A stretch of 64,000 nucleotides of DNA from Chitinophaga flava (lineage in GTDB: Bacteria > Bacteroidota > Bacteroidia > Chitinophagales > Chitinophagaceae). Under the pieces are notes generated by a model, which was not told where the DNA came from, searched no databases, and saw only the letters and a list, made by a program, of their open reading frames with translations. Below, in pieces: positions 57,783 to 64,000 of this stretch; within the stretch, counting starts at the first letter, position 1; the number at the start of each line of letters is the position of its first letter. Both the position numbers and the translations under genes were made by a program. The stretch lies in NCBI RefSeq assembly GCF_003308995.1, contig NZ_QFFJ01000002.1:3720001-3784000 (forward strand), read 5' to 3'.

Positions 57783-58037
57783 ATGGATAACTCTTCCGGC
57801 CTACAGTTCGCCGGCAACTCCTTACCTGAGTTCATTCATAGGGTTACATCAGAAAGTTTCAAGTCTGTTTTGAAGTTCCACACCCAACCGCTGGAAGCCA
57901 CGTTTGAAGGGTTTAAAAGAACTGGTTTGGTGATGCAGGCTTATGTAAGGCAGCAAAAGGAAACATTTTCCCAAAACAGCATTCCCCTTCAACAGCGAAG
58001 CCCCCGGTATATACACCAGGGGGCTTCTCTCTTATGA
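57783..58037 (+). CDS. Doubtful small protein overlapping a hairpin
   Basis: 84 codons starting MDNSSGLQFAGNSLPEF. The first 65 residues have a plausible helical composition, but the last 14 codons run through a strong hairpin that looks like the terminator of the preceding ABC transporter gene. No family is recognised. More likely a transcribed 3' region than a gene. Confidence 0.2.
   Translation: MDNSSGLQFAGNSLPEFIHRVTSESFKSVLKFHTQPLEATFEGFKRTGLVMQAYVRQQKETFSQNSIPLQQRSPRYIHQGASLL
57997..58027 (+). terminator. Strong hairpin between convergent genes
   Basis: A perfect 9-pair stem GAAGCCCCC/GGGGGCTTC with a 13-base loop, followed by TCTCTCTT, lies between the ABC transporter (plus) and the metallopeptidase (minus, stop at 58046). 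The T-tract is weak, but the position fits a bidirectional terminator. Confidence 0.6.
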
Positions 58038-58045
58038 CGGGGTCA

Positions 58046-58897
58046 TTATTTCAATCCTATTCCGGTATCACCCTGTGACAGGTCTCCGGTATCGTAGCCT
58101 TTTTTAAACCAGAACATTCGTTGTTCAGAAGTACCATGTGTAAAGGCGTCCGGCACTACACGGCCCATACCGGCCTGTTGCAGTTTATCGTCACCCACTG
58201 CACTGGCGGCGTTCAGTCCGGATTCAATATCACCGGCCTCCAGGATGTTACGCATTTTCTGTGCGTGATTGGCCCAGAGTCCTGCGAGGAAGTCGGCCTG
58301 CAGTTCCAGTTTCACAGACAGCTTGTTGTACTCTTTTTCACTCAGCTGGCTGCGCATAGCCTGTACTTTACGGCTGATGCCCAGCAGATTTTGTACGTGG
58401 TGGCCTACTTCATGCGCAATCACATAGGCTTTGGCAAAGTCACCTTTCACGCCAAAACGCTGTTCCAGCTCTTTGAAGAAGGATACGTCCAGATATACCA
58501 TTTTATCTGCAGGACAATAAAACGGCCCCATCGCCGATTCAGCAGCACCACAGCCTGAAGTGGTAGCATCGGTAAACAATGCCATTTTAGGTGGCACATA
58601 CCGCATATTCATACTTTTGAATTCTTCCTGCCATACATCTTCTGTGCTGGCCAGTATTTTAGAAGAAAACAATTCAATAGCAGAGGCATTTTCCTTGGTC
58701 AGTTTTTCAGCCTGCTCGGTCTGACCGGGGCCTTGTACCTGCTGGAGTACCTGATTTACCTGATTAGGGTCCTGTTTAAACAACAGTGCCAGCACGATTA
58801 CAATGACGCCGCCGATACCGCCGCCAATCAGTGTACGCGTTCCGCCACCGGAACGCTTCTCGACATTGTCACTTAATCTTTCATCATCCAAACGCAT
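58046..58897 (-). CDS. ypfJ: YpfJ-type neutral zinc metallopeptidase
   Basis: 283 residues of the putative neutral zinc metallopeptidase family (YpfJ/KPN_02809). One membrane anchor near the N-terminus (about 22-42, LIGGGIGGVIVIVLALLF) follows the family's usual opening MRLDDERLSDNVEKRSGGG. The zinc motif is AHEVGHHVQN, and the downstream ELQADFLAGLWA gives the third ligand. The segment TSGCGAAESAMGPFYCPAD is a family signature. The catalytic domain should face the periplasm. Its biological substrate is not known. ATG at 58897. It stands alone, convergent with the ABC transporter gene. Confidence 0.92.
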   Translation of the reverse strand: MRLDDERLSDNVEKRSGGGTRTLIGGGIGGVIVIVLALLFKQDPNQVNQVLQQVQGPGQTEQAEKLTKENASAIELFSSKILASTEDVWQEEFKSMNMRYVPPKMALFTDATTSGCGAAESAMGPFYCPADKMVYLDVSFFKELEQRFGVKGDFAKAYVIAHEVGHHVQNLLGISRKVQAMRSQLSEKEYNKLSVKLELQADFLAGLWANHAQKMRNILEAGDIESGLNAASAVGDDKLQQAGMGRVVPDAFTHGTSEQRMFWFKKGYDTGDLSQGDTGIGLK

Positions 58898-59036
58898 AGA
58901 CAGTTAGGGTTTAGTGGTTTTAATTGTAACCCGAAAATACATTTTTACGGGATAATTCCTAGCATAGACAACAGGAAGAGCCCACTGTTAAACAAAAGTT
59001 GATTTTGCCCGTTTAAAAGAATAAACCACTTTCATC

Positions 59037-60047
59037 ATGAAAATACAACAGATACTACTCAACGACAGACCGAAAGGGATGCCCTCCTCTGATACATTTA
59101 AGACAGTAAGCGCTGAGCTCCCTGCGCCCGTCGAAGGGGAAGTACTGGTAAAGCCCGTATACTTTTCCGTAGATCCTTATTTGCGCGGCAGGATGCAGGA
59201 TGAAAAATCCTATATACCGCCTTTTAAAATACAGGAACCGATAGAAAGCGGCGGAGTAGCCGCAGTAGTCGAAAGTAAAGATACCCGCTTCCGGGAAGGC
59301 GACCTGGTAATGCCTTCCAATGGTAAGAACTTCTTCCCTTGGGCAACGGCTTGTATCTTCTCTGGTGATCATCTGCGTAAAATTGATAGTAGCATCCCAC
59401 CCACCTACTACCTGGGCGTGATGGGTATGCCCGGCCTGACCGCGTATTTTGGACTGATGGACATAGGCAAGCCCAAAGCCGGCGAAACAGTGGTGATATC
59501 CGGTGCTGCCGGCGCTGTTGGTCTGGTAACCGGGCAGATAGCCAAAATACAGGGTTGTCGCGTGGTGGGCATCGCCGGCGGTGCGGAGAAGGTACAAATG
59601 CTAACCGACGAATTTAATTTCGATGCTGCCATCGACTACAAAAACAATCCGGACATGACAGCCGCTATTGGTGCCGCCTGTCCCAACGGTGTAGACATCT
59701 ATTACGATAATGTAGGCGGAGAGATCTCCGATGCAGTGATGTATCACCTGAACCCTTTTGCCCGTATACCGGTATGTGGACAAATAGCGCTTTACAACAG
59801 CACTGAAATACCCATGGGACCGCGTGTACAGCCTACACTTATCAAGTTCAGCGTTTTAATGCAGGGCTTTACCATCGGCAACTATGCAGCCCGCTATCAG
59901 GAAGGCATCAAACAACTGGGTGAATGGGTAAAAACTGGAAAAATAAAATTCACCGAAACGATCGTAGAAGGTTTTGATCAGCTGCCTACTGCCCTGCTGG
60001 GATTATTTTCCGGCAAAAACAGTGGTAAGATGATTGTGAAAGTGTAA
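59037..60047 (+). CDS. NADP-dependent oxidoreductase (MDR family, CurA/YfmJ-like)
   Basis: 336 residues of the medium-chain reductase superfamily, leukotriene B4 dehydrogenase/CurA branch, which reduces alpha,beta-unsaturated carbonyls with NADPH. Marks are the early segment VDPYLRGRMQDEKSY, the Rossmann motif VISGAAGAVGLVTGQIAK, and DNVGGEISDAV, all typical of this branch. No zinc-binding cysteines are present, as usual for it. ATG at 59037. fdhD starts 8 bases after its stop, so the two may be co-transcribed, although a functional relation is not evident. Confidence 0.92.
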   Translation: MKIQQILLNDRPKGMPSSDTFKTVSAELPAPVEGEVLVKPVYFSVDPYLRGRMQDEKSYIPPFKIQEPIESGGVAAVVESKDTRFREGDLVMPSNGKNFFPWATACIFSGDHLRKIDSSIPPTYYLGVMGMPGLTAYFGLMDIGKPKAGETVVISGAAGAVGLVTGQIAKIQGCRVVGIAGGAEKVQMLTDEFNFDAAIDYKNNPDMTAAIGAACPNGVDIYYDNVGGEISDAVMYHLNPFARIPVCGQIALYNSTEIPMGPRVQPTLIKFSVLMQGFTIGNYAARYQEGIKQLGEWVKTGKIKFTETIVEGFDQLPTALLGLFSGKNSGKMIVKV

Positions 60048-60055
60048 ATTTAGGT

Positions 60056-60862
60056 ATGACAAAAGCTGTTGTTCACACACGTATAAAAAAAGTAACGGCA
60101 GCCGGTGTTACAAACACCGAAGATATACTGGCTGCCGAAGAGCCACTGGAGATAAGACTGATACATGGCCCTACCCATAACCGCCGTCAGCAGAACATTG
60201 CTGTTACTATGCGCACACCTGGCCAGGATAAGGAACTGGCCACTGGTTTCCTGTTCACAGAAGGTATCATCCCACAGGTCGCCGACATACATCAAATCAC
60301 CTTGTCGGATACTACCAACGGAAGCGTAGCTACTGTTTTCCTGAAGGAACAGGCCATCCCTTCTCTCGACCATAGTCAGCGTAATTTTCAGGCCACCGCC
60401 GCCTGCGGCGTATGTGGTAAATCTTCCATCACGGATATTCATACAGGCGTACCCGTTAACAGCGGTAAAACCCGGCCTCATTTTCCGGCCGAACTCCTTT
60501 ATCCGCTACCACAGCAACTGAGAGAGCAACAAGCGATATTCAGGCATACCGGCGGACTGCACGCTGCGGCCCTTGTTAACCAGGAAGGACAAATCGTTTT
60601 GTTGCATGAAGATATTGGCCGGCACAATGCTGTCGATAAAATCATCGGCGCCGCCCTGGAACAACGGTTACCCCTGCACGAAAGCCTGCTCTTATTGAGT
60701 GGCCGGGCCGGTTTTGAACTTATCCAGAAAGCTGCCATGGCCGCCATTCCAGTAATTGCTGCTATCGGCGCCCCCTCCGGCATGGCCGTAAAAATGGCCG
60801 CTGCCTGGAACATAACCCTGATAGGTTTTTTAAAGGAAGAGCGGTTTAATATTTATACTTAA
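60056..60862 (+). CDS. fdhD: Formate dehydrogenase accessory sulfurtransferase FdhD
   Basis: 268 residues. FdhD takes sulfur from a cysteine desulfurase and inserts it into the bis-MGD molybdenum cofactor of FdhF-type enzymes. The essential cysteines Cys 117 and Cys 120 are in ACGVCGKSS. Further family segments are ELATGFLFTEGII and LHEDIGRHNAVDKIIG, with LLLSGRAGFELIQKA near the end. It lies directly upstream of a molybdopterin oxidoreductase of the YdeP/FdhF type, its expected client. ATG at 60056. Cytoplasmic. Confidence 0.96.
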   Translation: MTKAVVHTRIKKVTAAGVTNTEDILAAEEPLEIRLIHGPTHNRRQQNIAVTMRTPGQDKELATGFLFTEGIIPQVADIHQITLSDTTNGSVATVFLKEQAIPSLDHSQRNFQATAACGVCGKSSITDIHTGVPVNSGKTRPHFPAELLYPLPQQLREQQAIFRHTGGLHAAALVNQEGQIVLLHEDIGRHNAVDKIIGAALEQRLPLHESLLLLSGRAGFELIQKAAMAAIPVIAAIGAPSGMAVKMAAAWNITLIGFLKEERFNIYT

Positions 60863-60921
60863 AAACCGACCTTCGCACATCAGGAGAGTCAGTAAAATCA
60901 AATAAATCAGCGGTTGCGGTT

Positions 60922-63216
60922 ATGGAAGAAAATCCGGTAAAATTCACAGGGCTTAAGTTAACCAAGCCTCCTACAGTAGCGGCAGGTATTCCAGCCGTAT
61001 GGTCCAGTATGAAACATATCCTGGAGGCGATGAATGCCTTCCGGGGTACAAAAGCTTTACTGCAGTTAAACCAGAAACATGGTTTTGACTGTCCGGGCTG
61101 TGCCTGGCCGGATCCTGACGATGAGCGCTCTCCAATTGCTGAATACTGTGAAAACGGTGCCAAGGCCATCGCTGAAGAAGCCACCACACGGAAACTGGGC
61201 CCGGCCTTCTTTGCGGCCAACAGCGTGGCTTCCCTGGGAGAGCTGACAGATTATGAAATCGGTAAAAAAGGAAGGATTGCCCAACCCATGTATCTGGCCC
61301 CGGGCGCAACACATTATACTGCTGTTTCGTGGAAAGACGCCTATGGTAAAATTGCCGATCATCTCAGGCAGCTGGAATCTCCGGACCAGGCAGTCTTTTA
61401 CACATCAGGCCGTACCAGCAACGAAGCAGCATTCCTTTATCAGCTGATGGTACGGGAATATGGAACCAACAATCTGCCTGACTGCTCCAATATGTGCCAT
61501 GAGTCCAGCGGCGTAGCCCTCGGAGAGGCCGTAGGCATAGGCAAAGGCTCTGTGACCCTCGAAGATATCCATCAGGCTGAGGTGATTATCATTCTTGGAC
61601 AAAATCCAGGGACTAATCATCCGCGGATGCTTACAGCACTGCAGAAAGCCAAAGAAAACGGCGCTACTATTATCGCAGTCAACCCACTAATGGAAACGGG
61701 TCTGCTCAACTTCCTCAATCCGCAAACGGTGAAAGGCATGTTGCAGATGAAAGCCCCGCTTACCGATATATTCCTGCAAGTAAAGATCAATGGGGATATG
61801 GCCCTGTTGAAAGCCATTACACTGCTATTGCTGGAAGAAGAAGAAAAAAATCCGGGGACAGTATTCGACAACGCTTTCATCGCCGAGCAAACTACCGGAT
61901 ACGATACATATATCTCCCATCTGCGGCAACATCGGCTGGCCGATCTGGCGCAGGCCTGCGGCATTTCACCTGAGCAGATCCGTGAAGCCGCCGCGGCCCT
62001 GCTGCACAAAACTAAAATCGTTGCCTGCTGGGCAATGGGACTCACACAACATAAAAACGCCGTAGATACGATCCGCGAGATTGTCAACCTATTGCTGCTC
62101 AAAGGCAGTATCGGCAAACCAGGCGCCGGCACCTGCCCGGTGCGCGGTCATAGTAATGTTCAGGGCGACAGAACTATGGGTATCTATGAAAAACCAGCGC
62201 CTGCCTTCCTCCAAAAACTGGAAACAGTATATGGCTTTAAACCTCCGCAGCATCATGGTTATGATGTAGTGAATGCCATCCATGCCATGTATAAGGGAGA
62301 TGCCAAAGTATTTATTGCCATGGGGGGCAATTTCCTGTCAGCGACTCCTGATACCACCTATACGGCAAAAGCGCTGCGCAATTGCGACCTTACCGTACAC
62401 GTCTCTACGAAGCTCAACCGCAGCCACATTGTCCATGGCCGCGAAGCATTAATCCTTCCCTGCCTCGGCCGAAGCGACAAAGATATCCAGCAGCAGGAAA
62501 CCCAGTTTGTGACCTGCGAAAACTCCATGGGTGTAGTACAGATGTCAAAAGGTAGTCTTCAGCCAATATCCGACCATCTGAAAAGCGAACCCCTGATCGT
62601 TTGCGAACTGGCACAAGCATTGCTAGGATCTCAAAGTAAAGTACCCTGGCAACAGTACGCTTTGCATTACGACTATATCCGGAATGCTATCGAACAGGTG
62701 ATTCCAGGCTTTGAGAATTATAACAAACGCGTAAGAAATCCGGGAGGCTTTTATCTCCCCAACGGGTCCAGAGTGGGTAAGTTTAATACCAATACCGGCA
62801 AAGCTAATTTTAATGTGGCCGATGTGCCGGAAAACCCACTTGGGCCGGACGAATTCATGATGATGACCATACGCAGCCATGATCAGTTCAATACAACTAT
62901 CTATGGCCTGGACGATCGTTATAGAGGAGTACGCAGCGAACGCAGGGTGATCTTTATGAATCCGGAGGATATACGCAGCAGTGGATTCTCTGCCGGGCAA
63001 ACGGTAGACCTCTATAACTACCACGGGCAAACGGAAAGAGCAGCTTATGGTTTCATTATCGTGGCCTATAATATACCTGAAAGGTGCACGGCCACCTATT
63101 TTCCCGAAACCAATGTACTGGTGCCGGTAAACACAGTAGCCGATAAGAGCAATACGCCGGTATCCAAGGGAGTCATTATCAAAATAAAATCATCTACCAT
63201 CAACAACAAAATATGA
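60922..63216 (+). CDS. YdeP/FdhF-like molybdopterin oxidoreductase
   Basis: 764 residues of the bis-MGD oxidoreductase family, subgroup of E. coli YdeP (FdhF-like alpha subunit). The N-terminus has CPGCAWPDPDDERSP, a hallmark of this subgroup, in place of the CxxCxxxC cluster motif of true formate dehydrogenases. Cofactor segments include ILGQNPGTNHPRML, WAMGLTQHKNAVDT and GMGGNFLSATPD-like IAMGGNFLSATPD. At the usual Mo-ligand region NMCHESSGVALGEAVG I see a Cys before HESS; whether it is the ligand is not settled. Reaction and substrate are unknown; links to acid resistance are reported for YdeP. fdhD precedes it by 59 bases, and the next gene overlaps its stop by 4 bases. Confidence 0.9.
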   Translation: MEENPVKFTGLKLTKPPTVAAGIPAVWSSMKHILEAMNAFRGTKALLQLNQKHGFDCPGCAWPDPDDERSPIAEYCENGAKAIAEEATTRKLGPAFFAANSVASLGELTDYEIGKKGRIAQPMYLAPGATHYTAVSWKDAYGKIADHLRQLESPDQAVFYTSGRTSNEAAFLYQLMVREYGTNNLPDCSNMCHESSGVALGEAVGIGKGSVTLEDIHQAEVIIILGQNPGTNHPRMLTALQKAKENGATIIAVNPLMETGLLNFLNPQTVKGMLQMKAPLTDIFLQVKINGDMALLKAITLLLLEEEEKNPGTVFDNAFIAEQTTGYDTYISHLRQHRLADLAQACGISPEQIREAAAALLHKTKIVACWAMGLTQHKNAVDTIREIVNLLLLKGSIGKPGAGTCPVRGHSNVQGDRTMGIYEKPAPAFLQKLETVYGFKPPQHHGYDVVNAIHAMYKGDAKVFIAMGGNFLSATPDTTYTAKALRNCDLTVHVSTKLNRSHIVHGREALILPCLGRSDKDIQQQETQFVTCENSMGVVQMSKGSLQPISDHLKSEPLIVCELAQALLGSQSKVPWQQYALHYDYIRNAIEQVIPGFENYNKRVRNPGGFYLPNGSRVGKFNTNTGKANFNVADVPENPLGPDEFMMMTIRSHDQFNTTIYGLDDRYRGVRSERRVIFMNPEDIRSSGFSAGQTVDLYNYHGQTERAAYGFIIVAYNIPERCTATYFPETNVLVPVNTVADKSNTPVSKGVIIKIKSSTINNKI

Positions 63217-63761
63217 GACCAGTAGTATGGCAAGCCGCCAAATGGCCTGCAACGGAATTTCTGTCAGTAAAACATCATGAGCACAACAGGCAGGCAAACG
63301 GCACCATCAATGGCTGCCTCGACGGACAGCCATTCAGCATTCAGTACGAAATCGAAATCACTACTGACTGGAAAGTATCGTCCTTTTTTATCCGGCGCAA
63401 TGGTATAGAATCCACAGAATTAAAGCTGACATCCGATCTTAACGGCCATTGGTTTGATAAAGACGGAAATCATGTAGATGCTTTTGACAACTGTATAGAT
63501 ATCGATATATCTCTCACTCCTTTTACCAATACATTACCTGTTCGCCGGCTGAATTTTGAAAAAGGTGAGAAAAAGACGCTCCATATGCTTTACATTAAAT
63601 TGCCGGAGTTTGAGTTGCAGAAATTAACACAGTACTATACCAAACTGGACAACCGTTTGTACCTGTACGAAAACCCGGTCAGTGGCTTCCGCGCAGAGCT
63701 TCCGCTCGATGAGCATGGTATTGTAAAGGATTATCCTGGTATTTTTACCCGCATTTACTAA
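63213..63761 (+). CDS. Putative glycolipid-binding protein (DUF1089-like)
   Basis: 182 residues that resemble the putative glycolipid-binding family (PF06475, formerly DUF1089), a single beta-barrel domain with scattered conserved residues: GCLDGQPFSIQYEIEITTDW, the N-terminal half of the barrel, and LDNRLYLYENPVSGFRAEL near the end. No signal peptide. Its ATG overlaps the stop of the YdeP-like gene (ATGA), so translation is coupled. The biochemical role of the family is poorly known, and why it should be coupled to a molybdoenzyme is unclear. Confidence 0.75.
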   Translation: MRPVVWQAAKWPATEFLSVKHHEHNRQANGTINGCLDGQPFSIQYEIEITTDWKVSSFFIRRNGIESTELKLTSDLNGHWFDKDGNHVDAFDNCIDIDISLTPFTNTLPVRRLNFEKGEKKTLHMLYIKLPEFELQKLTQYYTKLDNRLYLYENPVSGFRAELPLDEHGIVKDYPGIFTRIY

Positions 63762-63774
63762 TCGTTTCCAGACA

Positions 63775-64000
63775 TTATAACGGAATACCGGCGACCAGCT
63801 CTTCTATGATCACGGCTGCCGGTAATTCTCTGGCCATTTGTGCGGCTTGTCCGGCATACATCACAATAAAATCCGAGTTATCCTGTTCTTTGGCCAGCTT
63901 GCGCGCTGGTTGTGTCAGTGCATCCTGAACAGGATAGGAATTTATTTCCAGCCCCGATGCTTCTATACTATCCATCAACACATTCGGGATCCCCCTCGCC
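63775..64000 (-). CDS. Nitronate monooxygenase, C-terminal part (partial)
   Basis: The minus-strand frame is open from the right edge (residues ARGIPNVLMDSIEASGLEI) to a stop at 63775. The C-terminal sequence, with LTQPARKLAKEQDNSDF, MYAGQAAQMARELPA and a final VIIEELVAGIPL, matches my memory of the nitronate monooxygenase/2-nitropropane dioxygenase family (FMN TIM barrel), in particular its GQ-Ax-x-R-LPA ending. About 75 residues are visible. The barrel and catalytic His lie beyond the window. Convergent with the glycolipid-binding-like gene, 13 bases between stops. Confidence 0.8.
   Translation of the reverse strand, partial: ARGIPNVLMDSIEASGLEINSYPVQDALTQPARKLAKEQDNSDFIVMYAGQAAQMARELPAAVIIEELVAGIPL

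Overview
The window looks like a Bacteroidota chromosome, most probably Chitinophaga or a close relative in Chitinophagaceae. The reasons are a candidate promoter of the Bacteroidota type (TTG, 20 bases, TAnnTTTG), lipoprotein signals of the form LSSC and VVVSC, moderate GC, and the gene mix (GH16 laminarinase with a beta-trefoil tail, DUF4256, LodA-like oxidase). This placement is inference from gene style, not a database match.

Left part (1-2095): the N-terminus of a small exported protein runs off the left edge. Then come a decayed gene remnant, an AraC-type regulator and, convergent with it, a secreted SnoaL/DUF4440-like protein.

Main feature (2096-39739, all on the minus strand): a seven-gene nonribosomal peptide operon. 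In transcription order it holds sbnA-like and sbnB-like genes (2,3-diaminopropionate supply), NRPS1 (six modules), NRPS2 (one module), NRPS3 (two modules plus thioesterase), a 2,4-diaminobutyrate aminotransferase and an MsbA-like ABC exporter. There are nine modules, with 9 C, 9 A, 9 T, 2 E and 1 TE domain. Specificity codes read by eye predict Dab - aromatic - Dab or Dap - Thr - Leu - Dab - D-Leu - Val/Ile - Asp, with an acyl or other cap added by an unusual first C domain. The product should be a strongly cationic lipopeptide-like nonapeptide, probably cyclised, resembling in outline (from memory) the pedopeptin/isopedopeptin family of Pedobacter. Module 5 carries a degenerate epimerisation domain. 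The C domain after Thr is atypical and may form dehydrobutyrine. An orphan NarL-type response regulator and a region with a 21-bp-period tandem repeat sit just upstream.

Middle (40948-46535): a 1.3 kb non-coding stretch, a catalase-peroxidase (katG) with a clear terminator, a GH16 glucanase lipoprotein and a DUF4256 protein.

Second notable locus (46845-53618, plus strand): a compact four-gene cassette. It encodes a VioB-type ferritin-like protein, a LodA-like protein that keeps the Cys and Trp positions expected for cysteine tryptophylquinone (CTQ), a radical SAM/SPASM enzyme and a LodB/halogenase-like flavoprotein. Having both a flavoprotein and a SPASM maturase next to one LodA-like protein resembles the maturation logic of quinohemoprotein amine dehydrogenase. 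I consider it the best candidate here for an undescribed system.

Right part (53866-64000): a subtilase lipoprotein, a second MsbA-like ABC transporter paralogous to the one in the NRPS operon, a YpfJ-type metallopeptidase, an NADP-dependent oxidoreductase, then fdhD, a YdeP-like molybdopterin oxidoreductase and a glycolipid-binding-like protein in one run, and the C-terminal part of a nitronate monooxygenase that leaves the right edge. I saw no tRNA, rRNA, CRISPR array or insertion sequence.
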